50,454 bases of DNA from Glandiceps talaboti. Taxonomy: Eukaryota > Hemichordata > Enteropneusta > Spengelidae. The position numbers were made by a program, and so were the translations under genes. Positions 31,836 to 44,700 of the stretch are shown here, piece after piece. Each line of letters starts with the position of its first letter. Within the stretch, counting starts at the first letter, position 1. The notes beneath the pieces are model-generated. The model saw nothing but the letters and a program-made list of their open reading frames with translations. It was not told the DNA's origin and made no database searches. The stretch is taken from contig NC_135551.1 in NCBI RefSeq assembly GCF_964340395.1, positions 30,056,001 to 30,106,454 on the forward strand. Direction: 5' to 3'.

Positions 31836-34800
31836 GTAAGGTTGTGTTAAGGTTTAATATAAAGGTGAGAATGTCAACTTCTTGTCAGTTAGTTATGAAA
31901 TGATGGTCAAGGTAACAAAATCAAGAGACATCTATTTGTTTCCTATTGTGTTTGACATTTGTGCCAAGTTTGGTTGAAATTGTGTACTGGGTGTCAGAGA
32001 TAGGACTTTCTCACGTCCCTGTAAGCTGAGAGTGTGAGATAGACGGCCAGTGTGGGATCGATTTGATCTCACACTCTGTTTCAATGTGCAAGTTAAAGTT
32101 TGTTTTGTAAACCTATTGCTGATTGGTTTATTATGTTCCATAATCAGTAGGTGTACATATTAATTGATGAATAAAATAACATGTAATGTAGAACTGGAAC
32201 TACACATTCCAGCAGATGATAACAAGGTGAAAGGGCTAATGTTGACATTCAGTTTGTTGAAGAAGAATAGGTATCCTTGCAATAACTCCACACACATCAC
32301 TCTGACAGCACACAAATGCAACCACACACATATAAATGTATACATTAGTTCTTTGGACGCAAAGTAAGAGGAATGCAACTGCCTTGAACTAATACAAATG
32401 TCTGTTTAAAATCAAAGGATATGCAACCAGTTGTCTAGTGATTTTCTTCTGTTCATCTTCCTTAATATTATGAAAGTAGACACTGACTCCTGACAGGAAG
32501 TCAGGCAGAGTTGAATTCTGGGAATCATCAGGTGAATCATGGGAAGTGGATGGCTGTGGTTCATCACTCTCTTGTCTGGTAAAAGTCTTCTTTTGACTTG
32601 GTGTCTTTGTCATTCTGTGTCTCCTTGGAAAGTAATATCTTATATAAAGTTAAAGAAATACTTGCAACAACAGTTTCATAAGTTTTATTTTTTAAGAAGA
32701 TTATGATACACTAGGATATTAGCAATCTCCAATCGGTCAAAGAAGATGGTCAGCCGGCCATTAACATTTATCCTCAAATAATTCATTAAATGATTTTAAT
32801 ACAATATATTGATAAAATAAAATGATATAAGCCTCGGGAATAAAGTGTTAAACTTTTTTTGTTACTTTGTTCAAGAAAACTACAACCCCATTCTCAGTCA
32901 AAGTGGTCGTACGGATGACAAATGGGTATCTATTTTGGATTTTTTATTTATAAAACAACTTAACTATGTTTTCCTACTTGACAAATCATTGTGAAATGAC
33001 ATATACCAGGTCCGTGTGTGTAACTCAATAAATTTTCAAAAAATACAAAATGTGTAAAATGTTTGTTATTGTGTGTACAATAACAAAACTTTTCAGACAC
33101 TTTCTAGTTTTTTGCAATTTATTGAGCTACATACGGATTCGGTATATGCTGTTAAAGATTGATTTTTAAAGTAGTAAAACATAGTAAAGTTGTTTTATAA
33201 ATAAAAAATTTAAAATAGATGAATCATTTCTAAAGTACATATATATGTCTGCTATATTCAAGTATATATATTGTCTGTGATAAGGATACATATATGTTGG
33301 TATTCCTTTGGCTGATAGGTGTTTTCTTATCAATCTCTCTGTACCATACCAATTAAATCCTGGTGTAGCATAACCAATACGAGGAAGATGTACACTTGCT
33401 ACAAAAGACAAACACAAATATTATCTCTCAAACAAAAACAAAAAGAATAGCCGTGTATTGTCTGTATTGTAGTACCATCACATTTTGTATGAATTGTTAG
33501 TACATGTACCGGGATTTGGGGTGGGGTATGTTATAGAAATGGGGTGGGGTATGATATACAAATGGGTGGGGTGGGGTATGTTATATAAATTGGGTGGGGG
33601 TGGGGGTGGGGGTGGGGTGGGGTATGTTATAGAAATGGGGAGGGTATGGGGTGAGTATGTTATACATGCATATAAAATATAAAAAGATAAAACTTGCTAA
33701 AACAAAAAGAATGCATATAGAGTATGGAGTAAATTTCTCTGTTTCTTACCATTTCGTTTGTTAGCTTCTTTGTAAATTCCTTGCAAACCTTGACTGAGTG
33801 CCAATAATTTGATACCAGATAGTCTATTCTGTTTGTCTCTGTGCTGAGCTACAATCAAAGCAAGCTGTTGACAAACAATAATATCATTAGATCAGGCATT
33901 TATGGTTCACAGCTGTCAGGGGGTTTGATGATCAATAGGTGTCAAGATATTAAATATTTACTCACCAGATCTCTGCCATCTTCTCTACTTTCTATGTCAT
34001 CAATAGCAATAAGATGAGCATCTCCTAATGCTAGATCTATAAGTCAAACAAAATATGGATTACAAGAGATGTCACTTTGTAGAGAGAAGATAATAGCAGT
34101 CACATAATGAACAGTGCCCTCTGGTGTCAAAGGAAAGAAATGCATCAGATATAAAATGTACATTCATGACCAAGTTATTAATCAAATAGTGAAGCTGTTT
34201 TTATTGTAAATTCGTCAATAAGATAACATTTTCAGAAAGATAACATTTGTTGACAGTAATTTTGTTGAGAAAGTGGTTGATACTGTTGATGTGTGCTTGT
34301 ATTCACCACTATATTTACAGTAGAGTATAAAATCCCATGATATACCGGTAAGTTAATGCCGTTATTGTCATGAACATTGAAGTAGTACCTTACCTTTCAT
34401 TTTACCAGCTAATGTGTAATGTTGTTGTGGTTGTGGTGATCTGGCCGATATAGCTGAAAACAATCCACCAGTACCCCATCTACCACTGTCATCTGTCAAC
34501 ACAAAGCAATTAGTTTTATCACAGATAATGGAGGGAATAATAGTCTACAGTGTTAAAATATAGGTAACATTTCAATAGTGTCAAACAAATTGCAGATAAT
34601 ACTTTCTCATTCTGGTCTTGACTTTGAACATTGCAGTACATTTTTCAATATTTTAAAGTCATACTGGTACTAAAACATCATAATCTGTTATTTGTAAGTA
34701 TACATTGACTCACCAACACAATGTACTACAATGGCATCACTGGTCTCTGTATTGATAGGATGTGTGACATCACCACTGACATAATTAATTGCCTTTTTCA

Positions 34801-35745
34801 CATACGTCTCTTCATCCAATGTTCCCAAGACGACATCTTTCTCCTCCCCCTCTTCATCTTCATCTTCATCTTCATCCAACAAATTGATGAGATTGAGTGA
34901 CTCATAGCTGTTAGCTTTCCACAATTCAGCCCTGGAAGACAACAATATCAAATACTTTCTTGATTAGTTTACCAGTATTGCTGGACTCTGTATTGAAACC
35001 CAGTTCACTAGAACTGCAACACTACATTTCATAAAGTTTGTTAAACTCCATTTTTTCACACTGATATAGTATCGTTGCCATACAAGTTTGCCACATGAAA
35101 TTAACATAATAATAAAACACTACTACTGCATACATACTGACAATCATCATAGGATAACTGAACCAAGCACTTTGCTAACACACACTTTCCGTTTTTACTG
35201 TCAACATACCTTCTTTTCCTCTGTTCCCTAGCTTTTCTAATCTCCTCTTCTTCAAGCAGCTTTGCCCTCTTAGCTGCAGCTTCCTTTCTCTGTTATCAAA
35301 AAGTGACATAATTCAGTTTCTTTAGAGACTATTGCTGTGACCTTTGATATTAAGAAAGCCTGGGTAACTAACACTACCCAATATTCACATTATCAGTATT
35401 CATGGATTTAGACCCTGGATAACTAACAATATATTTATTTAGACCCTGGGTAATTAGCACTATTCACTTTCAAAATATGTTTTCCCTTTCCTACCTTTCT
35501 TGATCTCTCAGCTTTTTCTTCATCTGATATTTCTTTCCTCTTCCTTGTTGGCAAGGCAACCATGATTGGAACAGATCTGTCTTTTCTCAAAGCCATTGGT
35601 TGAGTTAAAGTTTTCTTTTGAGATTCCAATTCAGCTGATGAGAATAAAGATAGTGCATTTATGCAATTCTCGTGTCTATGTTAAGAATTCTCCATGGAAA
35701 ATAGTACATTTTAAATAAAACGCAAGTGTTTGTGTGTCTGTGTCT

Positions 35746-35790
<45 letters not shown>

Positions 35791-38700
35791 CATACATACA
35801 CAGTTGCGTACATGCATGCACATGCATGTGTGTGTGTGTCTGTGCATGTGTATGTCTGTGTGTCTCTGTGTGTCTGTGTGTGTATCTGTTGTGTGTGCAT
35901 GTGTGTGTATGTATGTATGTATGTATGTATGTATGTATGTATGTATGTATGTATGTATGTGTATGTGTGTGTATGTGTGTGTGTATGTGTGTGTGTGTGT
36001 GTGTCTGTCTGTGTGTGAGTGTGTGTTTGTGTGTGTGTGTGTGTGAAGAGAAGTCAAGAGAAGTCAATGGCTTCCACTAAAGTCCAACTCGCATTAATTT
36101 TTCATTCTGTCTCACTGAAAACGACACCAAACTTTTATAACAGATATCACTAATTGTTGTTAGCTTTAATTACCTTAGACTACTAGTTGTTGATAATACT
36201 ATGCACACAATTTGATGTCTGTGTGTAAAAGTAGGTTTTAAAAGAGGTTTAATTGCTTGTCAGTATATTGTAAATTCATCATCACTTAGTTAATGTTCCA
36301 CAACATTACATAAACAATCAGTTCTGAAAGTGTGATTATGATTATCAATCAATGAAGGAATAGAGTTTTTACCTGCTAACAGTTCATCAAAAGCTTTCTG
36401 GTCTGCAGTACTTGGTTCCTGGTTGGAATAATCCTTTCCTTCAAACATATACATATGGGCTAAAATTGAAAAATAAAATAAAATGATGTACAGCAATGTG
36501 TTTTGTCTATTAAAGCCAGTAAAACCTCATGCATACTTTGAACACTTAGATTTTTGGTAAATATGTGAGTTTCTTTGGTACAACTGTAGCGAAATCTTGT
36601 AAGTGTTTTACGGCCTGTTATAGTAAGTGGTATACAAACTATGGTATCAAAATATACAACACATGTGAATCATGTTTGACGAGTATATATACATATATAT
36701 ATATATATACATATAAAATATCTGGGCTCAAACTTGACAGTAGTCCAGACTACTAAACATTGTATCTTGACTACTAAACACTGTATCTTGACTACTAAAT
36801 TCATAAGATGTTAGTCTAATAAACCAATGGAAATCAATAGACAAATGCAGCTAACACAGTTCACTTGGCATAATTTGACTACCAAGGGTAGAAGTTAAAT
36901 TCAAGCCCTGCATGATATATAAACATACAAGATGATGACGCTTCCCATCAAGTTTTAGAAATACAATTTGTTCATGCACAGTATATCTGTCAACAAAAAT
37001 ACAGAGACACATGGTATTCATCTGGGCTAAGAAGATATAAATACATTTTAGTTGCAACTTACCATCCTTCTCTTTTTCTTCATCTTTGTCTGTCTCCATA
37101 GCAACCACATCTTCGTCTAATTGCCATTCTCCATCTACACTTGCTCCTAGTATTTTTCTTAAGTCGTTTTCTGTGATTGTACTTTCTTCATTGTCAAACA
37201 ACTTATCCAGACCAAATTTTAACATATCTGATATCTATAAGGGGACAAATTAAAATCTAGAATTATTTCATGAATTGAAGTAACTCCTACAGAATTCAAG
37301 TCTATGCTAGACTGTTCACTAGTCCATTTTATACTGTTATATGATGTCAATAGAGGAAAGCCATTGAGGACAAACATGATTTTATTGATCTTAAAAACTT
37401 GCAATCCAGTACAAGTACCAGTATTCTCTGACATGTTTTTATGGAATAACATACCCTTCATATTTTGATTTGATAAACACAACTGCACACATAATTCTCT
37501 CTTTTCAAATTCATCTACATTTTTACATTACCTATGGTGTGTACACAGTCTACTGTCATGGTACCACCTATGGTATGTATAAGGTCTATTGACTGACACT
37601 TTGTGGTGATGGCACCACCTATGGTGTGTATAAGGTCTATTGACTGACACTTTGTGGTGATGGCACCACCTATGGTGTGTATAAGGTCTATTGACTGACA
37701 CTTTGTGGTGATTGCACCACCTATGGTGTGTATAAGGTCTACTGACTGACACTTTGTGGTGATGACACCACCTATGGTGTGTATAAGGTCTATTGACTGA
37801 CACTTTGTGGTGATGACACCACCTATGGTGTGTATAAGGTCTATTGACTGACACTTTGTGGTGATGGCACCACCTATGGTGTGTATAAGGTCTATTGACT
37901 GACATTTTGTGGTGATGACACCACCTATGGTGTGTATAAGGTCTACTGACTGACACTTTGTGGTGATGACACCACCTATGGTGTGTATAAGGTCTATTGA
38001 CTGACACTTTGTGGTGATGACACCACCTATGGTGTGTATAAGGTCTATTGACTGACACTTTGTGGTGATGGCACCACCTATGGTGTGTATAAGGTCTATT
38101 GACTGACACTTTGTGGTGATGGCACCACCTATGGTGTGTATAAGGTCTATTGACTGACACTTTGTGGTGATGACACCACCTATGGTGTGTATAAGGTCTA
38201 TTGACTGACACTTTGTGGTGATTGCACCACCTATGGTGTGTATAAGGTCTATTGACTGACACTTTGTGGTGATGGCACCACCTATGGTGTGTATAAGGTC
38301 TATTGACTGACACTTTGTGGTGATGACACCACCTATGGTGTGTATAAGGTCTATTGACTGACACTTTGCGGTGATGGCACCACCTATGGTGTGTATAAGG
38401 TCTATTGACTGACACTTTGTGGTGATGGCACCACCTATGGTGTGTATAAGGTCTACTGACTGACACTTTGTGGTGATGACACCACCTATGGTATATATAA
38501 GGTCTATTGACTGACACTTTGTGGTGATGACACCACCTATTGTGTGTATAAGGTCTATTGACTGACACTTTGTGGTGATTGCACCACCTATGGTGTGTAT
38601 AAGGTCTACTGACTGACACTTTGTGGTGATGACACCACCTATGGTGTGTATAAGGTCTATTGACTGACACTTTGTGGTGATGGCACCACCTATGGTGTGT

Positions 38701-41700
38701 ATAAGGTCTATTGACTGACACTTTGTGGTGATGGCACCACCTATGGTGTGTATAAGGTCTATTGACTGACACTTTGTGGTGATGGCACCACCTATGGTGT
38801 GTATAAGGTCTATTGACTGACACTTTGTGGTGATTGCACCACCTATGGTGTGTATAAGGTCTATTGACTGACACTTTGTGGTGATGGCACCACCTATGGT
38901 GTGTATAAGGTCTATTGACTGACACTTTGTGGTGATGGCACCACCTATGGTGTGTATAAGGTCTATTGACTGACACTTTGTGGTGATGACACCACCTATG
39001 GTGTGTATAAGGTCTATTGACTGACACTTTGTGGTGATGGCACCACCTATGGTGTGTATAAGGTCTATTGACTGACACTTTGTGGTGATGACACCACCTA
39101 TGGTGTGTATAAGGTCTATTGACTGACACTTTGTGGTGATGACACCACCTATGGTGTGTATAAGGTCTATTGACTGACACTTTGTGGTGATGGCACCACC
39201 TATGGTGTGTATAAGGTCTATTGACTGACACTTTGTGGTGATGGCACCACCTATGGTGTGTATAAGGTCTATTGACTGACACTTTGTGGTGATGACACCA
39301 CCTATGGTGTGTATAAGGTCTACTGACTGACACTTTGTGGTGATGACACCACCTATGGTGTGTATAAGGTCTATTGACTGACACTTTGTGGTGATGACAC
39401 CACCTATGGTGTGTATAAGGTCTATTGACTGACACTTTGTGGTGATGACACCACCTATGGTGTGTATAAGGTCTATTGACTGACACTTTGTAGTGATGGC
39501 ACCACCTATGGTGTGTATAAGGTCTACTGACTGACACTTTGTGGTGATGACACCACCTATGGTGTGTATAAGGTCTATTGACTGACACTTTGTGGTGATG
39601 GCACCACCTATGGTGTGTATAAGGTCTATTGACTGACACTTTGTGGTGATGGCACCACCTATGGTGTGTATAAGGTCTATTGACTGACACTTTGTGGTGA
39701 TAGCACCACCTATGGTGTGTATAAGGTCTATTGACTGACACTTTGTGGTGATGGCACCACCTATGGTGTGTATAAGGTCTATTGACTGACACTTTGTGGT
39801 GATTGCACCACCTATGGTGTGTATAAGGTCTATTGACTGACACTTTGTGGTGATGGCACCACCTATGGTGTGTATAAGGTCTATTGACTGACACTTTGTG
39901 GTGATGGCACCACCTATGGTGTGTATAAGGTCTATTGACTGACACTTTGTGGTGATAGCACCACCTATGGTGTGTATAAGGTCTATTGACTGACACTTTG
40001 TGGTGATGGCACCACCTATGGTGTGTATAAGGTCTATTGACTGACACTTTGTGGTGATGACACCACCTATGGTGTGTATAAGGTCTATTGACTGACACTT
40101 TGTGGTGATGGCACCACCTATGGTGTGTATAAGGTCTATTGACTGACACTTTGTGGTGATAGCACCACCTATGGTGTGTATAAGGTCTATTGACTGACAC
40201 TTTGTGGTGATGGCACCACCTATGGTGTGTATAAGGTCTATTGACTGACACTTTGTGGTGATTGCACCACCTATGGTGTGTATAAGGTCTATTGACTGAC
40301 ACTTTGTGGTGATGGCACCACCTATGGTGTGTATAAGGTCTATTGACTGACACTTTGTGGTGATGACACCACCTATGGTGTGTATAAGGTCTATTGACTG
40401 ACACTTTGTGGTGATGGCACCACCTATGGTGTGTATAAGGTCTATTGACTGACACTTTGTGGTGATTGCACCACCTATGGTGTGTATAAGGTCTATTGAC
40501 TGACACTTTGTGGTGATTGCACCACCTATGGTGTGTATAAGGTCTATTGACTGACATTTTGTGGTGATGACACCACCTATGGTGTGTATAAGGTCTATTG
40601 ACTGACACTTTGTGGTGATTGCACCACCTATGGTGTGTATAAGGTCTATTGACTGACACTTTGTGGTGATGGCACCACCTATGGTGTGTATAAGGTCTAT
40701 TGACTGACACTTTGTGGTGATGGTGCCACCTATGGTGTGTATAAGGTCTATTGACTGACACTTTGTGGTGATTGCACCACCTATGGTGTGTATAAGGTCT
40801 ATTGACTGACACTTTGTGGTGATGACACCACCTATGGTGTGTATAAGGTCTATTGACTGACATTTTGTGGTGATGACACCACCTATGGTGTGTATAAGGT
40901 CTATTGACTGACACTTTGTGGTGATGACACCACCTATGGTGTGTATAAGGTCTATTGACTGACACTTTGTGGTGATTGCACCACCTATGGTGTGTATAAG
41001 GTCTATTGACTGACACTTTGTGGTGATGACACCACCTATGGTGTGTATAAGGTCTATTGACTGACACTTTGTGGTGATGACACCACCTATGGTGTGTATA
41101 AGGTCTATTGACTGACACTTTGTGGTGATTGCACCACCTATGGTGTGTATAAGGTCTATTGACTGACATTTTGTGGTGATGACACAACCTATGGTGTGTA
41201 TAAGGTCTATTGACTGACACTTTGTGGTGATGGCACCACCTATGGTGTGTATAAGGTCTATTGACTGACACTTTGTGGTGATGACACCACCTATGGTGTG
41301 TATAAGGTCTATTGACTGACACTTTGTGGTGATGACACCACCTATGGTGTGTATAAGGTCTATTGACTGACACTTTGTGGTGATGACACCACCTATGGTG
41401 TGTATAAGGTCTATTGACTGACACTTTGTGGTGATGACACCACCTATGGTGTGTATAAGGTCTATTGACTGACACTTTGTGGTGATGACACCACCTATGG
41501 TGTGTATAAGGTCTATTGACTGACACTTTGTGGTGATGACACCACCTATGGTGTGTATAAGGTCTATTGACTGACACTTTGTGGTGATGACACCACCTAT
41601 GGTGTGTATAAGGTCTATTGACTGACACTTTGTGGTGATGGCACCACCTATGGTGTGTATAAGGTCTATTGACTGACACTTTGTGGTGATAGCACCACCT

Positions 41701-44700
41701 ATGGTGTGTATAAGGTCTATTGACTGACACTTTGTGGTGATGGCACCACCTATGGTGTGTATAAGGTCTATTGACTGACACTTTGTGGTGATGGCACCAC
41801 CTATGGTGTGTATAAGGTCTATTGACTGACACTTTGTGGTGATGACACCACCTATGGTGTGTATAAGGTCTATTGACTGACACTTTGTGGTGATGACACC
41901 ACCTATGGTGTGTATAAGGTCTATTGACTGACACTTTGTGGTGATTGCACCACCTATGGTGTGTATAAGGTCTATTGACTGACACTTTGTGGTGATGACA
42001 CCACCTATGGTGTGTATAAGGTCTATTGACTGACACTTTGTGGTGATTGCACCACCTATGGTGTGTATAAGGTCTATTGACTGACACTTTGTGGTGATGA
42101 CACCACCTATGGTGTGTATAAGGTCTATTGACTGACACTTTGTGGTGATGGCACCACCTATGGTGTGTATAAGGTCTATTGACTGACACTTTGTGGTGAT
42201 TGCACCACCTATGGTGTGTATAAGGTCTATTGACTGACACTTTGTGGTGATGACACCACCTATGGTGTGTATAAGGTCTATTGACTGACACTTTGTGGTG
42301 ATGACACCACCTATGGTGTGTATAAGGTCTACTGACTGACACTTTGTGGTGATGGCACCACCTATGGTGTGTATAAGGTCTATTGACTGACACTTTGTGG
42401 TGATGGCACCACCTATGGTGTGTATAAGGTCTATTGACTGACACTTTGTGGTGATGACACCACCTATGGTGTGTATAAGGTCTATTGACTGACACTTTGC
42501 GGTGATGGCACCACCTATGGTGTGTATAAGGTCTATTGACTGACACTTTGTGGTGATGGCACCACCTATGGTGTGTATAAGGTCTACTGACTGACACTTT
42601 GTGGTGATGGCACCACCTATGGTGTGTATAAGGTCTATTGACTGACACTTTGTGGTGATGGCACCACCTATGGTGTGTATAAGGTCTATTGACTGACACT
42701 TTGTGGTGATGGCACCACCTATGGTGTGTATAAGGTCTATTGACTGACACTTTGTGGTGATGGCACCACCTATGGTGTGTATAAGGTCTACTGACTGACA
42801 CTTTGTGGTGATGGCACCACCTATGGTGTGTATAAGGTCTATTGACTGACACTTTGTGGTGATGGCACCACCTATGGTGTGTATAAGGTCTATTGACTGA
42901 CACTTTGTGGTGATGACACCACCTATGGTGTGTATAAGGTCTATTGACTGACACTTTGTGGTGATGACACCACCTATGGTGTGTATAAGGTCTATTGACT
43001 GACACTTTGTGGTGATGGCACCACCTATGGTGTGTATAAGGTCTATTGACTGACACTTTGTGGTGATGGCACCACCTATGGTGTGTATAAGGTCTATTGA
43101 CTGACACTTTGTGGTGATGACACCACCTATGGTGTGTATAAGGTCTACTGACTGACACTTTGTGGTGATGACACCACCTATGGTGTGTATAAGGTCTATT
43201 GACTGACACTTTGTGGTGATGACACCACCTATGGTGTGTATAAGGTCTATTGACTGACACTTTGTGGTGATGACACCACCTATGGTGTGTATAAGGTCTA
43301 TTGACTGACACTTTGTAGTGATGGCACCACCTATGGTGTGTATAAGGTCTACTGACTGACACTTTGTGGTGATGACACCACCTATGGTGTGTATAAGGTC
43401 TATTGACTGACACTTTGTGGTGATGGCACCACCTATGGTGTGTATAAGGTCTATTGACTGACACTTTGTGGTGATGGCACCACCTATGGTGTGTATAAGG
43501 TCTATTGACTGACACTTTGTGGTGATAGCACCACCTATGGTGTGTATAAGGTCTATTGACTGACACTTTGTGGTGATGGCACCACCTATGGTGTGTATAA
43601 GGTCTATTGACTGACACTTTGTGGTGATTGCACCACCTATGGTGTGTATAAGGTCTATTGACTGACACTTTGTGGTGATGGCACCACCTATGGTGTGTAT
43701 AAGGTCTATTGACTGACACTTTGTGGTGATGGCACCACCTATGGTGTGTATAAGGTCTATTGACTGACACTTTGTGGTGATAGCACCACCTATGGTGTGT
43801 ATAAGGTCTATTGACTGACACTTTGTGGTGATGGCACCACCTATGGTGTGTATAAGGTCTATTGACTGACACTTTGTGGTGATGACACCACCTATGGTGT
43901 GTATAAGGTCTATTGACTGACACTTTGTGGTGATGGCACCACCTATGGTGTGTATAAGGTCTATTGACTGACACTTTGTGGTGATAGCACCACCTATGGT
44001 GTGTATAAGGTCTATTGACTGACACTTTGTGGTGATGGCACCACCTATGGTGTGTATAAGGTCTATTGACTGACACTTTGTGGTGATTGCACCACCTATG
44101 GTGTGTATAAGGTCTATTGACTGACACTTTGTGGTGATGGCACCACCTATGGTGTGTATAAGGTCTATTGACTGACACTTTGTGGTGATGACACCACCTA
44201 TGGTGTGTATAAGGTCTATTGACTGACACTTTGTGGTGATGGCACCACCTATGGTGTGTATAAGGTCTATTGACTGACACTTTGTGGTGATTGCACCACC
44301 TATGGTGTGTATAAGGTCTATTGACTGACACTTTGTGGTGATTGCACCACCTATGGTGTGTATAAGGTCTATTGACTGACATTTTGTGGTGATGACACCA
44401 CCTATGGTGTGTATAAGGTCTATTGACTGACACTTTGTGGTGATTGCACCACCTATGGTGTGTATAAGGTCTATTGACTGACACTTTGTGGTGATGGCAC
44501 CACCTATGGTGTGTATAAGGTCTATTGACTGACACTTTGTGGTGATGGTGCCACCTATGGTGTGTATAAGGTCTATTGACTGACACTTTGTGGTGATTGC
44601 ACCACCTATGGTGTGTATAAGGTCTATTGACTGACACTTTGTGGTGATGACACCACCTATGGTGTGTATAAGGTCTATTGACTGACATTTTGTGGTGATG

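Noticed and set aside
31811-32428. GT-AG alternative for the last CHD1L intron (CTG|GTTGCA to GAG|GTTGCC)
   Set aside because: It keeps frame but uses a poor donor, deletes Y-D-G-D-V-H-W-E from the BRCT core, and ignores a perfect U12 AT-AC signal set.
33241-33289. Continuation of the CHD1L macro exon as [11 protein letters not shown]
   Set aside because: It leaves the conserved GIPTYIYYFPR line; the U12-type donor at 33,289 restores it.
35659-36080. Overlapping Cys/Val- and His/Thr-rich open frames on both strands
   Set aside because: They are translations of a compound TG/TGTA microsatellite within a CHD1L intron.
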